Positions 1 to 8,477 of a stretch of DNA of 64,000 nt are shown here, one piece after another. This DNA comes from Actinomadura sp. J1-007. Its GTDB lineage: Bacteria > Actinomycetota > Actinomycetes > Streptosporangiales > Streptosporangiaceae. Positions within the stretch are counted from its first letter, which is position 1, and every line of letters begins with the position of its first letter. A program made the translations under genes and the position numbers. The stretch spans positions 124,001 to 188,000 of the forward strand of contig NZ_WING01000001.1 of the NCBI RefSeq assembly GCF_009793335.1, in the 5' to 3' direction. Under the pieces are notes generated by a model. That model searched no databases. It was given only the letters and a program-made list of their open reading frames with translations, and was not told where the DNA came from.

Positions 1-537
1 GGACGCGGCGTACACAAAGCCCCGGCACGCCTCGGTGATCGTGGCGATGCGCTCGTCGGTGGAGCTGAGCGCGACCAGGAACACCCGGTCGAGGTCGTGC
101 GCGTCGGCGGCCTCCAGCCACGGCCCGGCCTCCTCGGGCGTGAGGTCGGGCGTGATCAGCCCGGCCCCACCCGCCGACGCCAGGTCGCGGGCGAACGCGT
201 CGACGCCGTAGTGGTCGACCGGGTTCCAGTAGGTCATCACCAGGGTCGGGACACCGGTCGCGGCGACCGCCTCGACGGTGCGGAACACGTCGGCGACGCG
301 GATCCCGCCGACGAGCGCCTGGTGGACGGCGTCCTGGATGGTCGGGCCGTCCATCATCGGGTCGGTGTAGGGCAGGCCGATCTCGATGACGTCGCAGCCG
401 CCGTCGACCATCGCCTTGGCGGCCTCGACGGCGCCGTCGTAGGTCGGGAACCCGGCGGGCAGGTAGCCGACCAGCGCGGCGCGGTCCTCGGACCTCGCCC
501 TGTCGTACGCGGCGCGGACGCCGTCGCGGCCGTTCAC
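1..537 (-). CDS. trpA: Tryptophan synthase alpha subunit (C-terminus cut by window edge)
   Basis: TrpA cleaves indole-3-glycerol phosphate to indole and glyceraldehyde 3-phosphate and passes indole to TrpB through a tunnel in the cytoplasmic alpha2-beta2 complex. About 179 codons are present; the C-terminal third lies left of the window. The segment [18 protein letters not shown] carries the catalytic Glu and Asp of the TIM barrel. The start is a GTG whose last bases overlap the trpB stop (GTGA), which implies translational coupling. Identity is clear from the motif and the neighbour. Confidence 0.96.
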   Translation of the reverse strand, partial: MNGRDGVRAAYDRARSEDRAALVGYLPAGFPTYDGAVEAAKAMVDGGCDVIEIGLPYTDPMMDGPTIQDAVHQALVGGIRVADVFRTVEAVAATGVPTLVMTYWNPVDHYGVDAFARDLASAGGAGLITPDLTPEEAGPWLEAADAHDLDRVFLVALSSTDERIATITEACRGFVYAAS

Positions 538-1769
538 TCGGCCCCTCCCTCGGGCATCAGGCCGAAGTAGTCGGCGGCCGTGTGCATGTCCTTGTCGCCG
601 CGGCCCGACAGGCACACCACGATCGTCGCGTCCGGGCCGAGCTCCTCGCCGACCTTGATCGCGCCGGCCAGCGCGTGCGCGGACTCGATCGCCGGGATGA
701 TGCCCTCGGTGCGGCACAGCAGCGAGAACGCCGCCATCGCCTCGGCGTCGGTGATCGGCCGGTACGCGGCGCGGCCGGAGTCGTGCAGCCAGGAGTGCTC
801 GGGGCCGACGCCGGGGTAGTCGAGCCCGGCGGAGATCGAGTGGGACTCGATGGTCTGGCCGTCCTCGTCCTGGAGCAGGTAGGTGCGCATGCCGTGGATG
901 ACGCCGACCGAGCCGCCGGAGATCGTGGCGGCGTGCCGTCCGGTCTCGACGCCGTCGCCCGCCGCCTCGAAGCCGTACAGCGCGACGGTCTCGTCGGGGA
1001 TGAACGCGTGGAAGGCGCCCATGGAGTTGGACCCGCCGCCGACGCAGGCGACCACGGCGTCGGGCAGGCGGCCGGTCAGCTCCAGCACCTGCGCGCGGGC
1101 CTCGACGCCGATCACGCGCTGGAGGTCGCGGACCATCATCGGGAACGGGTGCGGGCCCATCGTGGAGCCGACGCAGTAGTGGGTGTGGTCGACGGTGGCG
1201 ACCCAGTCGCGGAACGCCTCGTTGCAGGCGTCCTTGAGGGTGCGGCTGCCGGTGCGCACCGGGACCACCTCGGCGCCGAGCATCCGCATCCGGGCGACGT
1301 TGAGGGCCTGCCGCTCGGTGTCGACCTCGCCCATGAACACCGTGCACTCCAGGCCGAGGAGGGCGGCGGCGGTGGCGGTGGCGACGCCGTGCTGGCCGGC
1401 GCCGGTCTCGGCGATCACGCGCCGCTTGCCCATCCGGCGGGTCAGCAGCGCCTGGCCGAGCACGTTGTTGATCTTGTGCGAGCCGGTGTGGTTGAGGTCC
1501 TCCCGCTTGAGGAGGATCCGGGCGCCCCCGGCGTGCTCGCCGAAGCGCCGGGCCTCGGTCAGCAGGCTCGGGCGCCCGGCGTAGCCGGCGAGCAGGTCGT
1601 TCAGCTCCGCGGTGAACGCGGGGTCGCGCATGGCGGAGGCGAACTCGGTCTCGAGCTCGTCGAGGGCGGCCATGAGGGCCTCGGGGGCGAACCGCCCCCC
1701 GTAGAGGCCGTAGTGGCCGCTGGAATCGGGCACGGCGGCGCTGGCACCGCGCGCGGCGTCGATGGTCAT
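534..1769 (-). CDS. trpB: Tryptophan synthase beta subunit
   Basis: TrpB condenses indole with serine to make tryptophan using PLP. The 411-residue protein has the usual length. HTGSHKINN contains the PLP lysine, GAGQHG and the glycine-rich VGGGSNSMG loop bind the cofactor phosphate, and GRGDKDM lies near the C-terminus. It starts at an ATG behind a weak AGGA element and overlaps trpA by 4 bp. About 110 bp separate it from trpC; the small trpM gene found at this place in Streptomyces is not seen. Confidence 0.97.
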   Translation of the reverse strand: MTIDAARGASAAVPDSSGHYGLYGGRFAPEALMAALDELETEFASAMRDPAFTAELNDLLAGYAGRPSLLTEARRFGEHAGGARILLKREDLNHTGSHKINNVLGQALLTRRMGKRRVIAETGAGQHGVATATAAALLGLECTVFMGEVDTERQALNVARMRMLGAEVVPVRTGSRTLKDACNEAFRDWVATVDHTHYCVGSTMGPHPFPMMVRDLQRVIGVEARAQVLELTGRLPDAVVACVGGGSNSMGAFHAFIPDETVALYGFEAAGDGVETGRHAATISGGSVGVIHGMRTYLLQDEDGQTIESHSISAGLDYPGVGPEHSWLHDSGRAAYRPITDAEAMAAFSLLCRTEGIIPAIESAHALAGAIKVGEELGPDATIVVCLSGRGDKDMHTAADYFGLMPEGGAE

Positions 1770-1879
1770 CTGGAGATCGTCCTGTCGTGCGAGAAGGGCC
1801 CGTCGGTCAGCGAGACGTCAGACGGGCGCACCATCGTTCGCGCAGCGGCTCGGGTTGCATGGCCGTACCCTACCGCCCG

Positions 1880-2701
1880 TCAGCCGCTCTGGCGGAGCGC
1901 CGGGTGCGCGCCCGCGGCGACGAGGTCGGCGACGGCGGCGCGCGGGTCGCGGCCGATGACCAGGCTCTCGCCGACCAGCACCGCGTCGGCGCCGCTGGAG
2001 GCGTAGGCGAGCAGGTCGTGCGGGCCGCGGACGCCGGACTCGGCGACCTTGACGACGTCCTTGGGGATGAGGGGCGCGACGCGCTTGAACACGTCGCGGT
2101 CGACCTTGAGGGTGCGCAGGTCGCGGGCGTTGACGCCGATCACCTTGGCGCCGGCGTCGACGGCGCGGGCGGCCTCGTCCTCGGAGTGCACCTCGACGAG
2201 CGGGAGCAGGCCGATCGACTCGGCCCGCTCGACCAGCGAGACCAGGGCGTCCTGCTCCAGCGCGGCGACGATCAGCAGCGCCACGTCGGCGCCGTAGGCG
2301 CGCGCCTCCCAGAGCTGGTAGGAGGTGACGATGAAGTCCTTGCGCAGGACGGCGACGTCGACGTTGGCGCGGACGGCGGCGAGGTCGTCGAGGCTGCCGC
2401 CGAAGCGGCGCCGCTCGGTGAGCACGCTGATCACCTTGGCGCCGCCGGCCTCGTAGTCGCGGGCGAGCGCCGCCGGGTCGGCGATCGCGGCGAGCGCCCC
2501 CTTGGACGGGCTGCTGCGCTTGACCTCGGCGATGACCGACACGCCCTGGCCGCGCAGGGCCGCGAGCGCGTCGCGCGCGGGCGGGGCCGCCGCGGCCTTG
2601 TCCTTGAGTGCCTCCAGCGGCACCTCGCGCTGCCGGTCGGCGAGATCGGCCCGGACGCCGTCGATGATCTCGTCGAGCACGTTCGGGCTTCGCTCGCTCA
2701 C
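1880..2701 (-). CDS. trpC: Indole-3-glycerol phosphate synthase
   Basis: TrpC closes the indole ring of CdRP to give indole-3-glycerol phosphate, the substrate of TrpA. The 273-residue TIM barrel shows [13 protein letters not shown] (catalytic Lys and the phosphate-binding Ser), [28 protein letters not shown] and AESGV, all family hallmarks. I chose the GTG at 2699-2701 because a GGGGG stretch lies just upstream and the protein then begins [12 protein letters not shown], as in homologues. The open frame continues far upstream but that part has no family similarity. Confidence 0.96.
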   Translation of the reverse strand: MSERSPNVLDEIIDGVRADLADRQREVPLEALKDKAAAAPPARDALAALRGQGVSVIAEVKRSSPSKGALAAIADPAALARDYEAGGAKVISVLTERRRFGGSLDDLAAVRANVDVAVLRKDFIVTSYQLWEARAYGADVALLIVAALEQDALVSLVERAESIGLLPLVEVHSEDEAARAVDAGAKVIGVNARDLRTLKVDRDVFKRVAPLIPKDVVKVAESGVRGPHDLLAYASSGADAVLVGESLVIGRDPRAAVADLVAAGAHPALRQSG

Positions 2702-2802
2702 GCCTGGGCCCCCTATGGTCCGGTCGATCCGTGCACCGATGGTAGCCGCACCCTCCGACGCTCCCCGCACCCGGGAGGGGGGTCGGGAGCGGACAAACGG
2801 CC

Positions 2803-3234
2803 TTATGGAGCAAGAACGTGGGCAAACGGCAAATTCCGGACGATCCAGAACGCGGCGATGACCGCCACGAGCCCGTACACCGGCCGGGGCCGCAGCAGGA
2901 CGCTGTGCATCGCGGCACCGCGCGCGCTCAGCACGGCCCAGCGCGCCCACAGGTACACCGCGAACGGGATCAGCAGGAACAGCAGCGGGTTGGAGCCGAA
3001 CGCGGCCCCGACATCGCCGTGCGCGAGGTCGTTCACCATGCGCAGCCCGCCGCATCCGGGGCAGTAGAGCCCGGTCATGAACAGGAAGGGGCAGGTCGGG
3101 TAGTGGCCCTTCTCGTGCGGGTCGAGGAACGCGACCAGCAGCGTGCCCGCCGCGACGCCGCCCAGCACCCCGTACGGCGCGTACCGCCCCAGCCGCGGGA
3201 CGACCCGCGCCGCGCCCACCCGCGAACCAGCCAC
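2803..3234 (-). CDS. DUF2752 membrane protein
   Basis: This 143-residue protein has about three hydrophobic segments (near 22-36, 85-105 and 118-135). The DUF2752 signature [18 protein letters not shown] spans the loop after the first segment. The paired cysteines suggest metal binding or disulfide chemistry, but no function is established for the family. Genes of this family commonly sit beside trpC in actinobacteria. It starts at GTG and lies about 100 bp upstream of trpC on the same strand. Confidence 0.85.
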   Translation of the reverse strand: MAGSRVGAARVVPRLGRYAPYGVLGGVAAGTLLVAFLDPHEKGHYPTCPFLFMTGLYCPGCGGLRMVNDLAHGDVGAAFGSNPLLFLLIPFAVYLWARWAVLSARGAAMHSVLLRPRPVYGLVAVIAAFWIVRNLPFAHVLAP

Positions 3235-3286
3235 GTCCCCACCCTAATCCCCGGGCCACGTCTCCCTGGCCTGGCGGGCGGAGGGC

Positions 3287-3952
3287 TCAGGCGTCGAGGA
3301 CATAGCCGACGCCGCGGACCGTCCTGATCGGGCTGCCCTCGCCCAGCTTCGCCCTGAGCTGGGCCACGTGGACGTCGACCGTGCGGCTGCCCGCGCCCGC
3401 GCCGGGGCCCCAGGCGGCGTCGAGGAGCTGCTCGCGGGTGAACACCCGGCCGGGGTTGCCGATCAGGAACCGCAGCAGGTCGAACTCGGTGACCGTGAGC
3501 GGAACGCTCCGCTCCTCCACCCAGACGGTGCGGGCGGCCGGGTCGACCGTGACGGGCCCGGCGCGCAGCAGGCCCGGCACGTCGGGCCCGCCGCCCCGGC
3601 GCAGGGCCTCGGCGACCGCGCCGACCAGCACGCGCGGGCCGAACGGGCGGACGACCCGGTGGCCGCCGAGCACGCGCGCCACGGCCGGGTCGACCGGGCC
3701 GACGACGGCGATCACCGGCGCCGGGCGGGCGGCGTCGCAGGCGCGCCGGTAGAGGTCGGCGGGCAGCGCGGACGTGGACAGGTCCAGCACGACCGCGTCG
3801 GGACGGATCCGCTCGGCCGCGGCCGGGGCGTTGGACGGCTCGGGCTCGATCTCGACCTCGAACCCCTCCCGGGCGAGGTAGCGGCGCTCCAGCTCGGCGA
3901 CGGCGGGCTCGTGCTCGGCCACCAGGACCAGGCCGCCTCCGTCGGCGCTCAT
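3287..3952 (-). CDS. Orphan OmpR/PhoB-type response regulator with degenerate receiver
   Basis: The protein has 221 residues. The C-terminal half (about 130-221) is a winged helix of the OmpR/PhoB type: LTVTEFDLLRFLIGNPGRVFTR, then TVDVHVAQLRAKLG and IRTVRGVGYVL. The N-terminal half is a receiver-like fold. It keeps the phospho-acceptor region VVLDLS, but the usual acidic pair is EH and the conserved Lys-Pro is RPF, so phosphorylation may be weak or absent. No histidine kinase is nearby. Its ATG overlaps the stop of the Trp-associated membrane protein (ATGA), so it appears to be part of the hisI-trp operon. A link to tryptophan or histidine control is only an inference. Confidence 0.88.
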   Translation of the reverse strand: MSADGGGLVLVAEHEPAVAELERRYLAREGFEVEIEPEPSNAPAAAERIRPDAVVLDLSTSALPADLYRRACDAARPAPVIAVVGPVDPAVARVLGGHRVVRPFGPRVLVGAVAEALRRGGGPDVPGLLRAGPVTVDPAARTVWVEERSVPLTVTEFDLLRFLIGNPGRVFTREQLLDAAWGPGAGAGSRTVDVHVAQLRAKLGEGSPIRTVRGVGYVLDA

Positions 3953-4680
3953 GGCCGGCGTTCGCGGGACGCGCGCGCCTCCGCCGCCGCGCCGGGCTCC
4001 GCGGAGTCCGGCGCGGGTTCGGGCGATGGCTCGGGGCCGGGCGCCGGGCCGGTTTCGGGGGTCGGCGCGTCGGTCGGGTCCTCGCCGCGGTCGAGCGACT
4101 TCCACAGGCTGGACGGGTCGTCGTCCTCGACCGCCGGGGCCGCGCCCGCCGCCGTGCCCGCGGCGGCGCCCCGCGTCCGGGCGGCGGGGGCCTGGCGCTC
4201 GTACCGGGCGGACATCCCGGGCCAGCGCGCGCCCCGCGCGAACGTGACGAGGCCGCCCGCGGCGAGCAGCACTCCCCCGGCGGCCGACACCAGCCACCAC
4301 TGGTTGACGCTGACGGCCGGATGCGCGCCGAGCTTGAGCAGGGCGCTCTTCTCGCCCGCGACGTCGAGCACGTGGCCGCGGCCGGTCGCGGTCACCGACG
4401 CGTAGACGATCGCGGCGCCGAACGCCGCGATGAGCGCGCCGACGAGCGAGCGGGTGCGCCCGCGCGTGGCGAACAGCGCGGCGAGCCCGGCGAGCCCGGC
4501 CCAGCCGAGGGCGCTCGCGGCGCCGCCGAGATCGCGGCCGGTCAGGTCGAGCGCGAACGGCGTGATGGCGTCGCGGGCCTTGACCCCGGCCCAGGGGCGC
4601 CCGGCCGACAGCAGCGCGAGGCCGGCGCCGGCGGCGCAGAGCAGCGCGGTCAGGCCGCGCTCACGCCCGGGGGACGCCAC
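3949..4680 (-). CDS. Trp biosynthesis-associated membrane protein (TIGR02234 family)
   Basis: This 243-residue protein has four predicted membrane helices within the first 150 residues. These are followed by a disordered Pro/Ala/Glu-rich tail containing DDPSSLWKSLDRGEDPT. The length, the topology, the ITPFALDLTGRDLG-like loop and the position between hisI and trpC match the TIGR02234 family, which recurs in actinobacterial trp clusters but has no proven function. The start is a GTG 3 bp after hisI. In Streptomyces trpE usually lies in this interval; it is absent here. Confidence 0.85.
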   Translation of the reverse strand: MASPGRERGLTALLCAAGAGLALLSAGRPWAGVKARDAITPFALDLTGRDLGGAASALGWAGLAGLAALFATRGRTRSLVGALIAAFGAAIVYASVTATGRGHVLDVAGEKSALLKLGAHPAVSVNQWWLVSAAGGVLLAAGGLVTFARGARWPGMSARYERQAPAARTRGAAAGTAAGAAPAVEDDDPSSLWKSLDRGEDPTDAPTPETGPAPGPEPSPEPAPDSAEPGAAAEARASRERRP

Positions 4681-4683
4681 GGG

Positions 4684-5073
4684 TCATGCACCGTCGGCGG
4701 AGGCGGGCCGTTCCCCGGTCACGGCGTCCAGCACGTCGGCGTCCCAGCAGGTGCGGTCGCCGGTGTGGCAGGCCGCGCCGACCTGGTCGACCTTCACGAG
4801 GATCGCGTCGGCGTCGCAGTCGAGCGCGACGGACTTGACCCATTGCTGGTGGCCGGACGTCTCGCCCTTCACCCAGTACTCGCGGCGGCTGCGGGACCAG
4901 TAGGTGCAGCGGCCGGTGGTGAGGGTGCGGTGCAGCGCCTCGTCGTCCATCCAGCCGAGCATGAGCACCTCGCCGGTGTCGTACTGCTGGGCGATGGCGG
5001 GCACGAGGCCGTCGGCGTCGCGCTTGAGACGGTCGGCGATCTTGGGGTCCAGATTGGACGGGCGAGCGGACAT
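4684..5073 (-). CDS. hisI: Phosphoribosyl-AMP cyclohydrolase
   Basis: HisI hydrolyses the adenine ring of PR-AMP in the third step of histidine synthesis and is zinc dependent. The sequence shows [41 protein letters not shown] and [11 protein letters not shown], with the metal and catalytic cysteines in place. The chosen ATG gives 129 residues and the usual beginning [10 protein letters not shown]. An in-frame GTG at 5112 would add 13 residues with no family similarity. The gene heads the trp-side operon and is separated from the main his operon by about 24.8 kb. Confidence 0.94.
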   Translation of the reverse strand: MSARPSNLDPKIADRLKRDADGLVPAIAQQYDTGEVLMLGWMDDEALHRTLTTGRCTYWSRSRREYWVKGETSGHQQWVKSVALDCDADAILVKVDQVGAACHTGDRTCWDADVLDAVTGERPASADGA

Positions 5074-5138
5074 GGGTTCCATTGTGCCGGGTCGCGCGCG
5101 GTGGGCCGACACCGGTTTTCACCTGGGGGCCAACGAAA

Positions 5139-5171
5139 GGGCCCGCCTTCCCCGGAGAGGGAGGCGGGCCC
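5139..5171 (-). terminator. Terminator of cspA
   Basis: A perfect 10-bp inverted repeat (GGGCCCGCCT and AGGCGGGCCC) with a 13-nt loop lies 20 bp past the cspA stop. On the minus strand it is followed by TTTCGTT. It separates cspA from hisI. Confidence 0.8.
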
Positions 5172-5190
5172 AGACGTACGACTACGGGTG

Positions 5191-5397
5191 TTACAGGGGG
5201 ACGACCTGGTCGGCCTGCGGTCCCCGGTTACCCTGCGTCACCTCGAACTGGACGCGCTGGTTCTCGTCCAGAGTGCGGTACCCGGAGGCCTGGATTGCCG
5301 AGTAGTGCACGAAGACGTCCGGTCCGCCGCCGTCCACGGCGATGAATCCGAAGCCCTTCTCGGCGTTGAACCACTTCACGGTGCCCTGCTGGGGCAT
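5191..5397 (-). CDS. cspA: Cold-shock protein, CspA family
   Basis: This 68-residue single cold-shock domain protein binds single-stranded RNA and DNA. It acts as an RNA chaperone or antiterminator in the cytoplasm. RNP1 (KGFGFIAV) and RNP2 (DVFVHYSAI) are both present, and the beginning [11 protein letters not shown] is canonical. A strong AAGGAG lies 6 bp before the ATG. The gene is monocistronic, with a strong terminator downstream and a structured leader upstream. The copy number of csp genes in this genome is unknown, so the exact paralogue name is not certain. Confidence 0.95.
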   Translation of the reverse strand: MPQQGTVKWFNAEKGFGFIAVDGGGPDVFVHYSAIQASGYRTLDENQRVQFEVTQGNRGPQADQVVPL

Positions 5398-5649
5398 GTC
5401 TTTCTCCTTGCGGCAAAACATGGGCCCACACCTCGCGGGCCCAGCGCGGTCGCTGCGGAACGCCCTCGCCCCCCGTACGGTCCCGGAAAAGCCAAAACGC
5501 CCGCTGCCATCAGTCCGCGGGCGTCTGGACAAACGATCGAGAACCACGACTGCAACCGACGGCCCCACCGTATCACCGGTTCCGCGTAAAGCGGAGGAAC
5601 CGCAAGCCCGATGATTCACCTCTCGGCGAACCCCGCCGTTACCAGGCTG
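5398..5649 (-). promoter_or_regulatory. Structured 5' leader and promoter region of cspA
   Basis: About 250 bp upstream of cspA carry no gene. On the minus strand there is a perfect 8-bp inverted repeat (5497-5504 with 5517-5524) followed by TTTTGGCTTTT. A second hairpin closer to the start is formed by GGGCCC repeats (5422-5427 and 5437-5442). Csp mRNAs are known for long leaders that fold according to temperature. The first hairpin also resembles an attenuator. The transcription start was not identified. Confidence 0.5.
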
Positions 5650-6428
5650 TTAAAGGCTCCAACCGGTCTCGGTCAGGGTCTTGACAGAGTCCGTGGGCCC
5701 CGTCACGCGGACGCGCGCGACGTCCGTCCGGCCGAGCGACCACAGGACGAGTTCGCCTACGGGGCCGTGGACCCGCACGGGCCCGCGGGTCTCGCGCGGC
5801 CCGCCGCGCCGGGCGCCGGAGACGCGCGCGCCCCGTCCGTCCGGACGGACGAGAGTCACGTCGATTGGCACTTTCTTTAGGACAAACCGGGCAATTTTTA
5901 TCCGTCGCCACAGCAGTTCCTCAAGCGGCGGCGGCAGGTTCCTGGGCTCCCAGTCCGCACGCGCGCGCCGGACGTCCTCATGGTGAACAAAGAACTCAAC
6001 CGTGTTGGTGTTTTTGTCCACGACCGTAACCGCGTAGGGGAGAACTTCGGAGGTCCCTGGCGAATCCGTTCGACCAGCCTCCCGAACGGCACGGAGCGGG
6101 CCGCCCGCCGCCGGACGCGCTCGGTGTAGAAGGCGAGCGGCGGCAGCAGGATGCCGGGGGCGGCGTCGGGGCGCGTCTCCCGGACGACGAGGTGCGCGGC
6201 GAGGTCCGCGGCCGTCCAGCCCGCGCACTTGGTGGGGGCGTCCGGCCCGGCGAGGTCGAGGGCGTCGCAGAGCAGCAGGCGTTCGTCCCGGGCGGGGTTG
6301 GCGGACCCGCCGCCGTGCCGGGCGGCCCGACCGGCTCCGGCCCGGCCGGCCTCCGCACCGGCGGTTCCGGGCGCGTCCCGGGCGGTTCCGGGGGCGTCCG
6401 GCGCCTCGCCTGGCTCAGGCGTGCTCAT
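5650..6428 (-). pseudogene. TIGR03085 / mycothiol-dependent maleylpyruvate isomerase-like protein, frameshifted
   Basis: Homology runs through two frames. The first carries APTKCAGWTAADLAAHLVVRE, GILLPPLAFYTERV and RQGPPKFSPTRLR. The second carries DKNTNTVEFFVHHEDVRRAR and the C-terminus ending TGWSL. One missing base near 6015-6032 separates them. TIGR03085 proteins belong to the DinB/mycothiol-dependent enzyme superfamily; their reaction is unknown. The ATG at 6426-6428 adds about 45 Pro/Ala/Gly-rich residues before the usual family start. The part from about 5870 to 6060 is unusually AT-rich, with AAA, AAT and one TTA codon, unlike its neighbours, and the stop is TAA. It is divergent from the ABC exporter genes. 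Confidence 0.72.
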
Positions 6429-6587
6429 GGGGCGATCGTAAGCGGTGGACCACGGGACGGGAATATCCGCCCGATCCGGATGGTAGGCATAGCGAGCCCA
6501 CATACCCCTGCGATCCGGTGCGTAGCCCCGCGATCCGGACCCGCCAGGGGTGCCGCCCCCGGGCCGTCCGAGATCGAGGAGTTCGCC

Positions 6588-8477
6588 GTGCCACCAGGGT
6601 CCAGACGTGTGAGCCCGCATGTCCTGCGGGAGGGGATGGGCGTGCTGTGGGTCGCCGTCAAGGCCGAGCCGCGGGTGTTCGCGGTCTCGGTCCTCGCGAG
6701 CGCGCTGTACGCCGCGATGACCGTCGCCACCGCGCAGGTGCTGGGCTGGGTGACCGAGCACGTGATGCTCCCGGCGTTCCGGTCGGGGCACACGACCGCG
6801 GGCGCGCTCTCCGGCGCGGCGGCGGCGATCGTCGGCGTGGCGCTGTTCAAGGCGCTCGGCGTCGCGGGCCGCCGGTACTACGCGGGGCTGATGCAGTACC
6901 GGATGCAGGCCAGGTACCGGCGCGAGGTGACCCGGCAGTACCTGCGGCTGCCGCTCGCCTGGCACCACCGGCACCCGACCGGGCAGCTGCTGTCCAACGC
7001 CAACGCCGACGTGGAGGCGGCCTGGGCGCCGATCGCGCCGCTGCCGATGGCGGTCGGCGTGGTGTTCATGCTGCTGATCGCGGCGGTGTCGATCGTGGCC
7101 ACGGACGCCGCGGTGGCGGTCGTCGGGTTCCTGGTCTTCCCGGCGATCGCGCTGCTGAACGTCGTCTACCAGCGCAGGCTGTCGCCGGTCGCGACCCGCG
7201 CGCAGCAGTTGCGCGCCGAGGTCAGCGAGGTCGCGCACGAGAGCTTCGAGGGCGGCCTGGTCGTCAAGACGCTCGGCCGGGAGGGCTCGGAGACCGAGCG
7301 GTTCGCGGCGGGCGCGGAGGCGCTGCGCGACGCGAACGTGGCGGTCGGCCGGGTCCGCGGCCTGTTCGACCCGATCCTGGAGGCGCTGCCGAACCTCGGC
7401 GTCCTCGCCGTCCTGCTGATCGGGTCGGTGCGGCTGGAGTCGGGCGCGATGAACGCCGGGGACCTGGTGCACGTGGCGTACCTGTTCACGCTGCTGGCCT
7501 GGCCGATCCGCGCGCTCGGCTGGGTGCTGGCCGAGGTGCCGCGCAGCGTCGTCGGCTGGACGCGGGTGCGCGGCGTCCTGGACGCCGGGGGTTCGCTGCC
7601 GTTCGGGACGGACGGGCTCGACGCCGGGCGGGCCGCGGCGCTGGAGGTCAGCGGGGTCCGCTTCGGCTACGAGGCGCCCGGCGGCGACGAGGGCGCCGGG
7701 CGGGACGTCCTGCGGGACGTGTCGTTCGGCGCCTCGCCCGGCCGTACGGTCGCGCTCGTCGGGCCGACCGGGTCGGGCAAGTCGACGCTCACCTCGCTGC
7801 TGGTCCGGCTCGTGGACCCGGCGGTCGGGACGGTGCTGCTGGACGGCGTGGACGTGCGCGACGTCCGGCGGGGCGGGGTGGCGGAGGCGGCGGCGCTCGT
7901 CCCGCAGCAGACGTTCCTGTTCGACGACACGGTGCGGGGCAACGTCACGCTCGGGCTGGAGCTCCCGGACGAGCGGGTCTGGGAGGCGCTGCGGCTCGCG
8001 CAGGCCGACGGGTTCGTGGCGGCGCTCCCCGGCGGGCTCGACACCAAGGTCGGCGAACGGGGCGCGACGCTGTCGGGCGGCCAGCGGCAGCGGCTCGCGC
8101 TGGCCCGCGCGCTGGTCCGGCGGCCGCGGCTGCTCGTCCTGGACGACGCGACGTCCAGTGTGGACCCGCAGGTGGAGGCGCGGATCCTGCGCTCCCTGCG
8201 GGAGGCGCAGGCGGCCGAGGGCGGCGGCGGCGCGACCGTGATCGTCGTCGCGTACCGCAAGGCCACGATCGCCCTCGCCGACGAGGTCGTCTACCTGGAG
8301 CACGGCACGGTCGCCGACCGCGGCGCCCACGCCGAGCTGCTGGAACGGTCCCCGGGCTACCGCGACCTCGTCAACGCCTACGAGCGCGCCGAGGCCGAGA
8401 GGGACGGGGCGGACGGCGCGGGCGCCGTGGAAGAGGCCGTGGAGGCCGTCGAAGGCGGGGAGGGAGCGTTCCGATGA
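6588..8477 (+). CDS. ABC exporter half-transporter, degenerate-site subunit
   Basis: This 629-residue type IV ABC half-transporter has six helices in about residues 20-320, then a nucleotide-binding domain. Walker A is VGPTGSGKST, the signature is a canonical LSGGQ, and Walker B is LLVLDDATSS with Asp instead of the catalytic Glu. The H-loop position reads VVAYRKATI, so the switch histidine is Tyr. These changes mark it as the subunit that contributes a non-hydrolysing site. The start is GTG behind GAGGAG at a 7-bp spacing. Its stop overlaps the next gene (ATGA), so the two subunits are co-translated. The substrate cannot be told; lipids, drugs or peptides are possible. Confidence 0.93.
   Translation: MPPGSRRVSPHVLREGMGVLWVAVKAEPRVFAVSVLASALYAAMTVATAQVLGWVTEHVMLPAFRSGHTTAGALSGAAAAIVGVALFKALGVAGRRYYAGLMQYRMQARYRREVTRQYLRLPLAWHHRHPTGQLLSNANADVEAAWAPIAPLPMAVGVVFMLLIAAVSIVATDAAVAVVGFLVFPAIALLNVVYQRRLSPVATRAQQLRAEVSEVAHESFEGGLVVKTLGREGSETERFAAGAEALRDANVAVGRVRGLFDPILEALPNLGVLAVLLIGSVRLESGAMNAGDLVHVAYLFTLLAWPIRALGWVLAEVPRSVVGWTRVRGVLDAGGSLPFGTDGLDAGRAAALEVSGVRFGYEAPGGDEGAGRDVLRDVSFGASPGRTVALVGPTGSGKSTLTSLLVRLVDPAVGTVLLDGVDVRDVRRGGVAEAAALVPQQTFLFDDTVRGNVTLGLELPDERVWEALRLAQADGFVAALPGGLDTKVGERGATLSGGQRQRLALARALVRRPRLLVLDDATSSVDPQVEARILRSLREAQAAEGGGGATVIVVAYRKATIALADEVVYLEHGTVADRGAHAELLERSPGYRDLVNAYERAEAERDGADGAGAVEEAVEAVEGGEGAFR

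Noticed and set aside
5074..5112. A longer hisI start at 5112.
   Set aside because: The added 13 residues are not conserved in HisI and the internal ATG gives the normal length.
6011..6015. The T-run as a programmed frameshift site in the TIGR03085-like gene.
   Set aside because: There is no slippery heptamer in the right phase and no downstream structure, and family members are normally encoded in one frame.
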